A stretch of DNA of 64,000 bases from JAUIET01 sp045106985 (GTDB lineage: Bacteria; Pseudomonadota; Gammaproteobacteria; Pseudomonadales; JAUIET01). This document shows positions 26,040 to 35,437 of this stretch, piece by piece. Positions within the stretch are counted from its first letter, which is position 1, and the number at the start of each line of letters is the position of its first letter. The position numbers and the translations under genes were made by a program. The notes under the pieces were generated by a model, which saw only the letters and a list, made by a program, of their open reading frames with translations, was not told the DNA's origin and ran no database searches. The stretch spans positions 62,001 through 126,000 of the forward strand of contig JBGCFQ010000024.1 in the NCBI GenBank assembly GCA_045106985.1. The letters run 5' to 3'.

Positions 26040-27281
26040 TTGTTCCTTACAGCGTCGCCCGGTTTACTAGTGACATTTGATTTTTCCGTTTGGCGTACAG
26101 CCATAGCCGGGCTTATTTTTCAAGCGCTTGGTCTGGGCGTGATTGGAGTTTACGGATTCTATATTGAGCCTGTTGGTCGTTACTTTGATCAGGGGCATGC
26201 CACTCTAAATCTCGGTTTGGCACTGTTGATGGTTCTTGGCGCGCTTGTTTCGCCTTTACTTGGGCGAGTTATTGACCGCTCGTCGTTGAAGCCAGTCATT
26301 GCGTTTGGGGCGATCTTGGCAGCGCTTGGCTTATGCGTAGTATCGATGGCCTCATCGTTTCAAATCGCAGTAGCCGGTTACTTGTTGTTCGCCGTTGGTA
26401 TAGTGCTTTATGGCCCGCTTGTGTGCAATTTGCTGATTGTGCGTTCTTATCAACAGAACAGAGCCCGAGCATTGGCGATTGCTGCTATTGGTGTAAGCGT
26501 TGCATCAGTGCTACTTCCGTTGCTGGTAGCCTGGTTGATGACTGAGGTTGAGTGGCAGCGAAGCCTGCAGGTGCTGGCGCTAGTGATTGTTGTAGGCGTT
26601 TTTGGGTCGGCATTGTTGCTAGTCGTTGAGCCACCTCGACGTTCATTGATGGTTGATGATACGCCAGCTGAAAAAGGAGATGATACCCGCCTTACCGCTA
26701 ACAGTGGCTCTGCTATTCGTTACTGGGCACAGCTGAATTTTTGGTTGTTGGGGTTTGTCGTCTCGATATGCATGTCAGTAATGGCCTTGTTGGCTCTCAT
26801 AATGGTGCCTCACTTCCTTTCTACTGGTCTTAGTGTTGAGCACGCCGCCTGGCTTGTTTCATCAACTGGCGTTTCGGGCATGCTGGGTAAGACGTCATTA
26901 GCGGTGCTGTCTGAGCGAATTGGTCCCTGGCTTAAGTCCTTGGCGGTTTTTCTTGCCTGCTTGCAGCTCTGTGCCTGGCTTATCTTGCTTAATTTCACTG
27001 GCCCCTCACAAATGTTGATAGCGATGCTAGCGCTCGGCTTCACCAACGGTCTGTTTATACCTTTGCTCCCTTACATTTGCAGTGTGTATTTTGACGAGAG
27101 CTCGCTTGGCAAGATCAACGGAGCGCACATGGCAATGATGCTGCCCTTTGCTCTGCTTGGCCCTTGGTTAGCCGGCCGGCATTTCGACGAAGCTGGCAGT
27201 TATGCCGGCGTGTTTGCGGCGCTGTGCGCGGTGTTGGCTTGCGTTATTGCCGCGCTCCTGGCTCTGCGCAAACCTTCTTAG
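26040..27281 (+). CDS. MFS transporter
   Basis: A major-facilitator protein of about 413 residues with twelve hydrophobic helices. The loop between helices 2 and 3 carries GRVIDRSSLKPVI, the usual G-x3-D-R motif. The start is uncertain: TTG at 26040 follows GAGAG, while GTG at 26070 would remove 10 residues. The central cytoplasmic loop (about 200-225) is rich in Asp and Lys. It resembles monocarboxylate/oxalate-type MFS proteins, but no substrate is assigned. It ends 86 bases before the convergent outer-membrane protein gene. Confidence 0.85.
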   Translation: MFLTASPGLLVTFDFSVWRTAIAGLIFQALGLGVIGVYGFYIEPVGRYFDQGHATLNLGLALLMVLGALVSPLLGRVIDRSSLKPVIAFGAILAALGLCVVSMASSFQIAVAGYLLFAVGIVLYGPLVCNLLIVRSYQQNRARALAIAAIGVSVASVLLPLLVAWLMTEVEWQRSLQVLALVIVVGVFGSALLLVVEPPRRSLMVDDTPAEKGDDTRLTANSGSAIRYWAQLNFWLLGFVVSICMSVMALLALIMVPHFLSTGLSVEHAAWLVSSTGVSGMLGKTSLAVLSERIGPWLKSLAVFLACLQLCAWLILLNFTGPSQMLIAMLALGFTNGLFIPLLPYICSVYFDESSLGKINGAHMAMMLPFALLGPWLAGRHFDEAGSYAGVFAALCAVLACVIAALLALRKPS

Positions 27282-27369
27282 CTTTATAAAAAGCCCAGCA
27301 GGGCGGCAGTGACTTGTTAAAGGTGGTCGGGCAGTCGCAGTCGCGCACCGGGGTTTCGGTTCTAAAGGC

Positions 27370-28014
27370 TTAGAACGTGTAAAAAACCTGGACACCTATT
27401 ACTGGGTAAAGATCGTAATCCTCGATGTCAGCTTCCAGTTCAGCTTCCTCGCGCTCAATTTCAGCCAGCAACGTCGGATTGTTGGACAATGTGCCACCTA
27501 CGGATCGTAGTTCGGCCTCTCCACTGCCCTGCATTGCAACCCCAATATCGACCAGGAATGCCCAGCCGCGATTTGCAGCACGGCCCCAGCCAATGCCCAA
27601 ATAAGGCGCTAGAGAATCAAAGTCGATTTTTCCTTCCAGTCTGCCCACATCAGTGCTGCTGAAGGTTTGATCACCAACCTGCACAGTACCGGCCAAATCT
27701 TTGCTGCTAGCATCGATTTCGTTGCCATTGGAAATGCCGCCCACAGTGATTCGAAAATTCGTTTCAAATACGTGCCAATCTGCAAGTGCGCTGATACTGC
27801 TCAGGTCAAAACCATAGTCGTATTCGATACCGTCGGTATTACCGTCGAAGTCATATGATGCCGTGTTAAAAGCGAGCCGTACGCTTAAGTTGTCGGTCAA
27901 ACTCTGAGCTACCGATACATTAAGTCCAAGCGTGCTAACTCCGCCGCCAATGGCGGTTTCTGCATTTGCTGCGAGAGGTAGTAAAGAAAATAGAAGAATT
28001 GCAATTCGTTTCAT
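27370..28014 (-). CDS. Small outer-membrane beta-barrel protein
   Basis: A 214-residue exported protein. The signal peptide is MKRIAILLFSLLPLAANA (1-18). The mature part is made of about eight amphipathic strands (VSVAQSLTDNLSVRLAFN, LADWHVFETNFRITVGGI, LAPYLGIGWG, GWAFLVDIGVAMQG), with an acidic patch (LLAEIEREEAELEADIEDYD) before the last strand, and it ends in Phe (YPVIGVQVFYTF). This is an OmpW/OmpA-barrel-like architecture with no plug. Function unknown. ATG at 28014. Confidence 0.82.
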   Translation of the reverse strand: MKRIAILLFSLLPLAANAETAIGGGVSTLGLNVSVAQSLTDNLSVRLAFNTASYDFDGNTDGIEYDYGFDLSSISALADWHVFETNFRITVGGISNGNEIDASSKDLAGTVQVGDQTFSSTDVGRLEGKIDFDSLAPYLGIGWGRAANRGWAFLVDIGVAMQGSGEAELRSVGGTLSNNPTLLAEIEREEAELEADIEDYDLYPVIGVQVFYTF

Positions 28015-28160
28015 GGGAACACTCCTTGTATGCCATCCATTAAGGTATAGCGCATTGCATTTAAATGCACAAAAGAGGCTGGGGTATCTCGAGCACCCTA
28101 AGAAGTTGAAATATCACTGCTCTTGGTGAGGCTTCCAGAGTTTGGCTTAAGAGCTGTACC

Positions 28161-29834
28161 TTAGCCCGCCGCTATAAACGGCCCGTCTACACAAAGTCTA
28201 CGTCCATCTGGCGTGCCGCAAGCGCCACAAATACCAACGCCGCACTTTGTGTGGTAATCAATCGCGTTAAATATTTTGTCTGCCGAACAGAATTCTCTTT
28301 GTACCTTTTCGGCTGCGTGCACCATCGGTTCGGGACCGCAGTTGTAGAACTCCAACTTGGCTAATTCCACCTGGCTCATTTGTTGTAAACGGTCACGTAA
28401 CAATTCAGTCACCAGACCATGGTAACCAGCGCTGCCGTCGTCGGTGGCTACATGTAAATCGCTGAACTCGCGACACTCATTTTCAAAGTAGAGGCGGTCA
28501 CTGCTGCGTGCACCTACGAACATTTCTGCTTTGGCAGTAGAGCCGGATTGTTGTCCGCGGGCGACATGATCACGTGCTACTTGATACACAGCGGCAAGTC
28601 CGGTTCCGCCGCTCACTGTGATCATGTGTGCATCGCTTTGAGGCGAGGCGGGTATGCCATGCGGACCTCGAACGTAGGCCTTTGTACCTGGCGCCAAATC
28701 CATAAGCGCGGCAGTGAACTGACCAAGGTTGATAACGACCAATGCGAAAGGGTCGTCGGTCAATGCTGAAAAGGGTTTTTCGCCCAGCTCGGGAATCCAT
28801 AGAAAAACAAACTCGCCTGCCTGAATATCAATCTTTCGGTCAAATCGCAGAATTGCAATATCGTCGCAGACCTTTTCGTTGCTCACTAGGGTAACCGGTC
28901 TAAAACGCATATCTACGTCGTATTGCACTAGCGCTTCGCCCTGGTGGGCATCATCACAATTGCTGGTCAAATCAGTAGAGAGTGCTGTGAAGTAGTCACC
29001 CATCGCGGCGCTTGTCATACCGACTAAGGCTGAGCCAACGCCAACAATATTGGCACCGGCCTGAGTAAATGCTTGAACGTCTTCGGCACTGCTCACGCCT
29101 CCACAGCCAATGATGGGAACGTCTACCGAGTCGCGTATCTCACGCACGCATTTTAGTCCTATTGGCAATACGCCTTTGCCCGACATTCCGCCGAGGCCAT
29201 TGCTCAATACAGGTGAGCCATGCGCAGAGTGATAGCCTGGCCCCACTGTATTGATGGCGCAAATTCCAGCGGCCCCGGCGTCAACGGCGGCTCTAGCGAT
29301 GACGCCAATTTTGTCGGTGTTTGGCGTTAGTTTCGCAATAACAGGAATGTCGGTCACTGCCACAACGGCACGCACAATCTCGGCCACCAGATCTGGGTCT
29401 TGGCCTATTGCCATTCCGTAGCCTTTGGCGTGAGGGCAGCTGAGATTCAGTTCTAGCCCATCACTAAGCGGTGCTAGCATGCGGGCTACCTGGGCAAATT
29501 CCTCGGCGTCAGCACCAAAGATAGAGGTAAGCAGGAATTTGTCATCAGGTATGTGCAGAGCTCCTAACACTTCAACTGACTTATCTGCACCTGGGTTGGT
29601 TAGCCCCACCGCATTTACAAAACACCCCTTGGCGTACTGGCTGAGAACCGGTTCACGGTAGCCATCACGTGGGGGCAGGCCAATGCTCTTAGTTGTAAGA
29701 ACGCCTATCTCCGGTATGTTTTTCATTACATAGTCAATAATCGGCCCTGTGGTTGACACAATTCCGGATGGAATTGTGAAGGGGCCAGAGATGGTTTTAC
29801 CGAAGAATTCTGTTTTCAATGCAGCCTTGCTCAA
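28161..29834 (-). CDS. Fused dihydroorotate/dihydropyrimidine dehydrogenase (PreA-like) + PyrK-like electron-transfer subunit
   Basis: A 557-residue two-domain protein. Residues 1-295 are a flavin TIM barrel of the DHODH superfamily: NAVGLTN (74-80), the catalytic C133 in NLSCPH, KLTPN and GMSGKGVLP. The signature is NLSCPHAKGYGMAIGQDP, close to dihydropyrimidine dehydrogenase (PreA) and not to class 1B PyrD, which has SCPN. Residues about 310-557 form a PyrK-like FAD/NAD domain ending in a [2Fe-2S] site (C531, C536, C539, C548). The start is TTG at 29834 or TTG at 29819, the latter with AAGG upstream. Gammaproteobacteria normally use class 2 PyrD, so this enzyme may have another role. Confidence 0.82.
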   Translation of the reverse strand: MSKAALKTEFFGKTISGPFTIPSGIVSTTGPIIDYVMKNIPEIGVLTTKSIGLPPRDGYREPVLSQYAKGCFVNAVGLTNPGADKSVEVLGALHIPDDKFLLTSIFGADAEEFAQVARMLAPLSDGLELNLSCPHAKGYGMAIGQDPDLVAEIVRAVVAVTDIPVIAKLTPNTDKIGVIARAAVDAGAAGICAINTVGPGYHSAHGSPVLSNGLGGMSGKGVLPIGLKCVREIRDSVDVPIIGCGGVSSAEDVQAFTQAGANIVGVGSALVGMTSAAMGDYFTALSTDLTSNCDDAHQGEALVQYDVDMRFRPVTLVSNEKVCDDIAILRFDRKIDIQAGEFVFLWIPELGEKPFSALTDDPFALVVINLGQFTAALMDLAPGTKAYVRGPHGIPASPQSDAHMITVSGGTGLAAVYQVARDHVARGQQSGSTAKAEMFVGARSSDRLYFENECREFSDLHVATDDGSAGYHGLVTELLRDRLQQMSQVELAKLEFYNCGPEPMVHAAEKVQREFCSADKIFNAIDYHTKCGVGICGACGTPDGRRLCVDGPFIAAG

Positions 29835-29854
29835 AGGGGAGAGTAGTGCCGGAA

Positions 29855-29860
29855 ATTATA
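29855..29860 (-). promoter_or_regulatory. TATAAT -10 element upstream of the PreA/PyrK fusion
   Basis: On the minus strand a perfect TATAAT lies 20 to 36 bases before the two possible TTG starts. The -35 position, 17 bases upstream, is TTTCTA, a weak match. Transcription would start near 29848, which allows only a very short leader. Confidence 0.45.
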
Positions 29861-29917
29861 CTCGCCCAGGCCCGTGTTAGAAATGGGCAAGGCTTACATT
29901 TCAATGGAATTTGCGCG

Positions 29918-31006
29918 TTAGATAGAGCTGAAATCTTTTAACAAAGCCATTAGCTTCTGGTTCTGTTCCGCCGTACCCACCGATACCCTGATACAATTTT
30001 CCGTTCCTTGCTTGTTTGAGAAATCGCGAAGAATAATATGGTTGTTTTCACAGTAGCTGAGAAAATCCTGAGGGTTGTGCATTTCGATGAGTAGGAAGTT
30101 GGCGTCGGATGGAAAAACGCAGCTAACGTGGGACGAGTTCTCGAAAGCTTCTCTGAGAAGCTCGCGCTGGGATAATAATAGGCGCACATTACCCTGAGCA
30201 AGCTCTCGAACTTCGTCACTTAAAACGCTTACCGCTGCATCAATTGATGCCTTTGGAAGCGGGTAAGCGTCCAGGCACTTGCTGCGAATAAGCTCTACGA
30301 AGTCGGGGTCGCCACATAGCAAGCATCCCATTCGCATGCCAGCCATGGAGTAAGATTTAGACAAGGTGCGTAGAATGATCAGGTTCGGTAAATCGCTAAG
30401 CAAGACTGCCATGCTATCGAGAATCGAAAAATCGATGTAAGTCTCGTCAAGTACCACAGCAGCGTGACCATCCAAAGTTCGGCACAGTTCGATAATGTCT
30501 TGTTGCGGGAAAGAATTTGCCGTGGGATTGTTCGGTGAGCAGAGAAACACTAGCTTTGAACCGGACTCCTTTACTGCAGTCTCGATCCCGGCGCAGTCCA
30601 AGGCAAAGCTAGACTGTTGTTTAAGCAACGGAACTTCGATGGGTTGGCTGGGCATGCCCTGGGAATTGACTCCGTACATACCAAACGTAGGCGGGCAGAT
30701 AACGGCACCCGCTTCGCCAGGAGCGCAAAATAGGCGTGTCAGCACGACAATGGCTTCATCCGCTCCGCGAGTCATAACAATCTGATCTTCGCTCACGCCG
30801 AAGGCGTTTGCATACGCTTCAAGAAGCGCGGGAGGCTGCGGCTCTGGATAACGATTAAAGCCCTCAGCTCCCGGCAATTCGAAGGGGTTCTCATTCGCGT
30901 TCATGAAAATGCGCTCAGAATCTTTGCCAGACTCCATGCCTGCAGAGACGTAACCCTTCAAGTCTCGATAGTGGGGGCGAATTAAGTGATACAGAGCGTT
31001 TATCAT
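29918..31006 (-). CDS. hisC: Histidinol-phosphate aminotransferase
   Basis: A 362-residue fold-type I PLP aminotransferase. The PLP lysine is K217 in LRTLSKSYSMAG. The family sequences NANENPFELPG, NRYPEP, TRGADEAI, CSPNNPT and VVLDETYIDF are all present, and the C-terminus has RVSVGTAEQN. HisC makes histidinol phosphate from imidazole-acetol phosphate. It stands outside any his operon here; the HisN-type gene is about 32 kb away. A role with another aromatic or imidazole substrate is possible. ATG at 31006. Confidence 0.9.
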   Translation of the reverse strand: MINALYHLIRPHYRDLKGYVSAGMESGKDSERIFMNANENPFELPGAEGFNRYPEPQPPALLEAYANAFGVSEDQIVMTRGADEAIVVLTRLFCAPGEAGAVICPPTFGMYGVNSQGMPSQPIEVPLLKQQSSFALDCAGIETAVKESGSKLVFLCSPNNPTANSFPQQDIIELCRTLDGHAAVVLDETYIDFSILDSMAVLLSDLPNLIILRTLSKSYSMAGMRMGCLLCGDPDFVELIRSKCLDAYPLPKASIDAAVSVLSDEVRELAQGNVRLLLSQRELLREAFENSSHVSCVFPSDANFLLIEMHNPQDFLSYCENNHIILRDFSNKQGTENCIRVSVGTAEQNQKLMALLKDFSSI

Positions 31007-31036
31007 GACATTTGGATACAGCGATTAATGCATGGA

Positions 31037-31042
31037 ATTATA
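31037..31042 (-). promoter_or_regulatory. TATAAT -10 element upstream of hisC
   Basis: A perfect TATAAT on the minus strand, 31 bases before the hisC ATG. No convincing -35 box lies 16-18 bases upstream, so an activator or a weak promoter is likely. Confidence 0.4.
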
Positions 31043-31135
31043 CACGCTTACTGATTATGCTATGAACCAACATTGGCATTGAATTAATAGCTTATTAATG
31101 ACCGCTCATTGGTTGGCTAGAGCATGGGGTAGAGC

Positions 31136-31795
31136 ATGAGTACGCATGCATCAGTTGTTGAAGCCACGCTGCGCAAAGAAATGGTCGCCAGCTATCAGTC
31201 CCTTGCCAGAGCAGGCTTGCTCGCGCTATCGGCCGGCAACGTGTCAAGCCGGTTCGCAGACGGAATGTTGATTTCTGCCAGTGGTATTTCCGCAGACTCT
31301 ATCAGCGAAAAAAATATCGTTTTTGTTGACGCCCAAGGGCAAGTGCGCGGAGGTTTGAAGCCATCGTCTGAGTGGCAAATGCATGCCGCAATATACCGTC
31401 AACACACAACCGCTCAGGCTGTGGTCCACACTCATTCAGATTATTGTGTGGCAATGGCCTGCCAAGCCAAGAGCCTTCCCGGGTTTCATTACATGGTGGG
31501 GATGCTGGGCGCACGTGCAGTGCCCTGCGTGCCTTATCACACCTTTGGCTCTGCAGCACTCGCTGAGGCCGCAGCAGCAGGCGTGACCGAAAGCGCCGCT
31601 TGTTTGCTTGCCCAGCATGGCATGATAACTCGCGGTGGAACCCTGCAAGAAGCCTGTCGCCACGCTGAACTGCTTGAATTACTGAGCAAACAATACTTGC
31701 TCAGTGCATCGCTCGGCAAGCCTGCGGAGCTGAGTAGCGAGGAATGGGACTCATTTTTCGTTCAGATGCAACAAACGGGCTATTCGGAAGTCTGA
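31136..31795 (+). CDS. Class II aldolase/adducin-family protein
   Basis: A 219-residue protein of the class II aldolase fold. The zinc-site motif HTHSDYC carries two histidines, and a third is near LLAQHGMITRG; the catalytic E is in KPSSEWQMH. The sequence AGNVSSRFADGMLISASGI matches the fuculose-1-phosphate aldolase group. It would cleave a sugar or sugar-acid phosphate to a small aldehyde and dihydroxyacetone phosphate or a related ketone. The ATG at 31136 follows a GGGGTAGAGC box. It is divergent from hisC and six bases upstream of the TPR lipoprotein, so the two share a transcript. Confidence 0.88.
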   Translation: MSTHASVVEATLRKEMVASYQSLARAGLLALSAGNVSSRFADGMLISASGISADSISEKNIVFVDAQGQVRGGLKPSSEWQMHAAIYRQHTTAQAVVHTHSDYCVAMACQAKSLPGFHYMVGMLGARAVPCVPYHTFGSAALAEAAAAGVTESAACLLAQHGMITRGGTLQEACRHAELLELLSKQYLLSASLGKPAELSSEEWDSFFVQMQQTGYSEV

Positions 31796-31801
31796 TTAGC
31801 T

Positions 31802-33049
31802 ATGAAACCCAAGAGCTTGGCGTTGCGATGGAAAGTGCTAGGCATTGCACTGACTGCCGCATCATTCAATGTTGCAGCGCTTAGTCGTATTGCTCGGCAA
31901 TTTGGGCTGTTGTCTGTTATCGCCCTGTTGCCTGCCTGCAACACATTACCTGTGTCGGATGTAAGCACTGCACAGCGCCAAGCGTTAATCAACGAAGTGC
32001 TAAGTGGCCATGCTGTGCTAGGGCGTTCCTATTCACCGGCTGAGCTGCCCCAAGACGATATATTGCACCTTACGCCAGAAATGGAAGACTTCGTTGAACG
32101 CTATGTTCAGCCAGTTAGGTCACGTTATGCTCGCTCATCGAGTTTGCTGCGAGCGGTTCTTAGCCCTGGCATGCTGGGTGTTAATTACAGCGAGGACGAC
32201 ACCAAAACCGCAGAAGAAGCCTTCAGGGCTCGCAGTGCAAATTGCCTTGGCTTCAGTAATTTGTTTATAGCCTTGGCCCGAGAGGCAGGTTTAAAAGCCT
32301 ACTATCAAGACGTACTTGTAGCGCCGGAATGGGACTTGAATGATGGCGTTGTTAATTTGCGCCGACATATAAACGTGATTATTCATGGCGGTGGCGACTT
32401 TGACCAAGTGATAGATATCAGCCGCAGCCGTCGCAATCTTGTTCGGCTTGAGTCGAAGCGCCTTACGGACCGGCAAGCTTTTGCTCAGTACTACAACAAC
32501 ATCGCGATAGACCACATGTTTGCGGAAGACTATGAAACAGCCTTTTTGTACTCGCGCAAGGCTTTGATGCTCGATAAGCGTTCCGCATTTATCTGGTCAA
32601 ATTTGGGAGTGATTGTAAGCCGCGTAGGTAAAGTGGAGCATGCTGAGGCTGTGCTGCTGAAGGCCGCTAGTCTTAACGGCAGCGAGCGAGCGGCCTTGGT
32701 CAATCTCTCCGCGCTTTATCGAGCACGTGGTCAATTGGAATTAGCGCAGAAATACGAAGACAAAGTGCAAATCCATCGCGCCCGCAACCCTTATTACCTG
32801 ATGATAAGTGCGGGCCAGGCACACGCAAGCGGCGAGTCTGTTGAAGCGCTTCGCTTACTAAAAAAAGCCATAAAGCTCAAAACAGATGAGGCGCGCATTT
32901 TTGAATTGCTCGCGCGTGTTTATCAAGAATTGGGGCAGCTCGAGTTGGCGGTTGAGGCGGTGGCTTCGGCCATAGATGTTGCTGACACCGAACGCCAACG
33001 GAACGAATACGATGAGTTATTAAGAGAACTGCGCCTCAGTATGAGATAA
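31802..33049 (+). CDS. Lipoprotein with transglutaminase-like and TPR domains
   Basis: A 415-residue protein. An unusually long N-terminal leader ends in the lipobox LLPAC, with C46 the lipid site. Residues about 135-215 are a transglutaminase-like fold: C148 in RSANCLGFSNLFIALAREAG, H189 in LRRHINV, D205 in VIDIS, a plausible Cys-His-Asp triad. From about 232 the protein is a TPR array (NNIAIDHMFAEDYETAFLYSRKAL, AFIWSNLGVIVSRVGKVEHAEAVL and others). The combination suggests an envelope-facing hydrolase or amidase with a protein-binding platform. No known substrate. Confidence 0.82.
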   Translation: MKPKSLALRWKVLGIALTAASFNVAALSRIARQFGLLSVIALLPACNTLPVSDVSTAQRQALINEVLSGHAVLGRSYSPAELPQDDILHLTPEMEDFVERYVQPVRSRYARSSSLLRAVLSPGMLGVNYSEDDTKTAEEAFRARSANCLGFSNLFIALAREAGLKAYYQDVLVAPEWDLNDGVVNLRRHINVIIHGGGDFDQVIDISRSRRNLVRLESKRLTDRQAFAQYYNNIAIDHMFAEDYETAFLYSRKALMLDKRSAFIWSNLGVIVSRVGKVEHAEAVLLKAASLNGSERAALVNLSALYRARGQLELAQKYEDKVQIHRARNPYYLMISAGQAHASGESVEALRLLKKAIKLKTDEARIFELLARVYQELGQLELAVEAVASAIDVADTERQRNEYDELLRELRLSMR

Positions 33050-33244
33050 ATACTCGGGCAGCACAGTTTGTTGTTCACTCTTATCTGTAATGTGACTGTG
33101 CAGGATAGAGTCTTTATAGTAATTCCAGATTGCCGCAACCGATAGAAAATTCTGTATGTTTACCCAATGCCTTCATGTTCATTGCATTCTAGTGTCTGCT
33201 GCCGCAACCCCTTTCTTCATGTGCCAAGTCTGAGTGAGTTAAAA

Positions 33245-35437
33245 ATGGCTGAGGTTAAAACCACGTTTTGTCGAATTTGTGAGAATCAGTGCGGGCTAAA
33301 AGTAACGGTTGAGAATGACGCTGTAATAGCGGTGGAGCCTGATACTGAGCATGTGGCTACACGAGGGTTTGCGTGCAACAAAGGGCTTGGTTTTGAGAAA
33401 GTAAGGACCAACCCCGACCGTGTTCTGTCACCTTTGAAAAAAGTGGATGGCAAGTTCGAGCCCGTTAGTTGGGATGTGGCGCTCAAAGAGATAGGGCAGA
33501 AAATTCGCAGCATTCGAACACAACATTGCGACAACAGTGTTGGTATGTACTTCGGTAATCCCATAGCGTTTAGCCCACTTATACCTATTCTGGCATCCGG
33601 TGGTTTTGCAGCAGGGTTGAAGTCGAAAAAAATGTTCAATACCGGAAGCACTGACTGCAATAACAAGTTTGTTGTCAGCCAAGCCATGTATGGCTCTCCG
33701 ATGGCGCTCACTTTTCCTGATGTACCGAATACGAATTACCTGGTTATTATTGGTGGTAATCCAGCGATATCCAAAATGAGCTTTATTAATCTTCCTGACC
33801 CAATGGCTCAGTTGGAAGAGATAGAAAAGCGTGGTGGGAAAGTCGTGCACATAAATCCGCGTAAAACTGAGACCGCGCACAGGGTTGGTGAGCAAATATT
33901 TATCAGGCCAAATACGGATGTGTTTCTGTTGCTGGCGTTTTTGCATGAGATTATCGAGCGTGAAGCCCATAACACCGCAATTATCGAAGCGCATCTGGAG
34001 GGTTTCGACAGGCTTCAGGCAATAGTAAAGCCGTGGACTGCCGATAGACAGGCAGCGGTCACAGGGGTCAGTGCTGAGCAGTTAGTCGCGCTCGTCAGCG
34101 GCTATTTGGAGGCGAGTGGTGCGGCCTTATATGGGTCGACTGGCATCAATCAAGGCACTAACGGAGTGCTCTGTTTTTGGTTGATTGAAACTATCAATGC
34201 GGTAACCGGAAACCTGGATCGGGATGGCGGCAGCCTGATGGGGCGGGGCATTGTTGATTATGCAAATAGCACAAAAGATGCAGACTCGGAAGCAGAAGCT
34301 TTCTACTCCAGAATAGCTAACACGCGCTCATTTCTTGGTGCTTTGCCTGTCGCGATTATGGCTGATGAAGTGTTGGAGCCCGGTGAAGACCAGCTACGTG
34401 CGATGATTGTTATGTCTGGGAATCCGGTTGTTACCGGTACCAACAGTGCGCGGATGCGAGAGGCGATGGAAAAGCTTGAGTTACTCGTTAGCATAGACCT
34501 GGTTCGCAATGAAACGGCGGAGTACGCAGACTATATTTTGCCCGGGTCACATTTCGCTGAAAGGCCCGATATTTTGTTTTCATTTTTCAGTTTCTCCGGG
34601 CTTATGCCACGCCCCTGGATGCAATACACCGAACGTATGGTTGGTATGCCTGGCGAGTGTCGCGATGAAAGTTGGATATTGGCACGTTTATGTGAAGCAT
34701 GCGATGCTCCAATGTTTGGTAGCAGGTTTCTGCAAGCTGTTCTAACATTCAGTGAAAGGTGTAAAAGACTACCGGTCATTGGGAGCCGATTAACGCCTTT
34801 TCCCGACCGTGTTCTTGGTGGCATTTTAAGGTTTTCCAGGCTTGGTGGCCGCCCGGGAATGCTGAAGTATGCGCACGGAAAAGCGTTGCCGCCCATTGGC
34901 GGAGATAGTTATCTTGGGCATAGTGTGTTGCGTAGTAATGGTAAAGTTGATTTGGCGCCAGCGGCAATAAATGAATTGCTGGGGAGCAGGCTTGAGCAAT
35001 GTTACGCCAAGAATGTTTCTGGCAGCGCAACGTTACGTTTGATCACTCGTCGCGAAAGATTTACCCACAATAGCTGGGCCCATAACGACCGAGCCTTCGT
35101 GAAAGGCAAACGATATACAAACTATTTGTATATGCATTCTACGGATGCCGCTGCCGTAGGTGCCGAGGATGGCGAGCATGTGCGACTGTCGTCGGAATCC
35201 GGTGCTGTTGTTGTACCTTTATCTATCAGCGACGATTTAATGTGCGGCACGGTTGCTCTGCCACACGGTTGGGGGCATGACAACGCGCCGGGTTTGAGCG
35301 TCGCGTCCAAGCATGCAGGTGTTAATGCCAATATTCTCGCCAGCGATGGGCCGGGCTCATTCGAGCCATTGTCAGGAATGGCCCAGTTCAATGGCATTGA
35401 GGTTGAAGTAAAAAAGATTGCGAATGAGGCGCTGTGA
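33245..35437 (+). CDS. Molybdopterin-dependent oxidoreductase (FDH/DMSO-reductase superfamily)
   Basis: A 730-residue catalytic subunit. It has one [4Fe-4S] site (C9-x2-C12-x3-C16-x27-C44), a bis-MGD barrel region (FNTGSTDCNNKFV, NPAISKMSFINLPDP, HINPRKTETAH, RPNTDVFLLLAFLHEI) and an MGD-binding C-terminal domain with LPHGWGHDNAPG. The Mo ligand is probably the Cys in TDCNN, not selenocysteine. There is no iron-sulfur or membrane partner subunit beside it, and no Tat leader is visible, so it is probably cytoplasmic. The substrate may be an organic hydroxylation or dehydrogenation target. ATG at 33245 follows GAGTGAG; the frame opens at 33167. Confidence 0.87.
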   Translation: MAEVKTTFCRICENQCGLKVTVENDAVIAVEPDTEHVATRGFACNKGLGFEKVRTNPDRVLSPLKKVDGKFEPVSWDVALKEIGQKIRSIRTQHCDNSVGMYFGNPIAFSPLIPILASGGFAAGLKSKKMFNTGSTDCNNKFVVSQAMYGSPMALTFPDVPNTNYLVIIGGNPAISKMSFINLPDPMAQLEEIEKRGGKVVHINPRKTETAHRVGEQIFIRPNTDVFLLLAFLHEIIEREAHNTAIIEAHLEGFDRLQAIVKPWTADRQAAVTGVSAEQLVALVSGYLEASGAALYGSTGINQGTNGVLCFWLIETINAVTGNLDRDGGSLMGRGIVDYANSTKDADSEAEAFYSRIANTRSFLGALPVAIMADEVLEPGEDQLRAMIVMSGNPVVTGTNSARMREAMEKLELLVSIDLVRNETAEYADYILPGSHFAERPDILFSFFSFSGLMPRPWMQYTERMVGMPGECRDESWILARLCEACDAPMFGSRFLQAVLTFSERCKRLPVIGSRLTPFPDRVLGGILRFSRLGGRPGMLKYAHGKALPPIGGDSYLGHSVLRSNGKVDLAPAAINELLGSRLEQCYAKNVSGSATLRLITRRERFTHNSWAHNDRAFVKGKRYTNYLYMHSTDAAAVGAEDGEHVRLSSESGAVVVPLSISDDLMCGTVALPHGWGHDNAPGLSVASKHAGVNANILASDGPGSFEPLSGMAQFNGIEVEVKKIANEAL

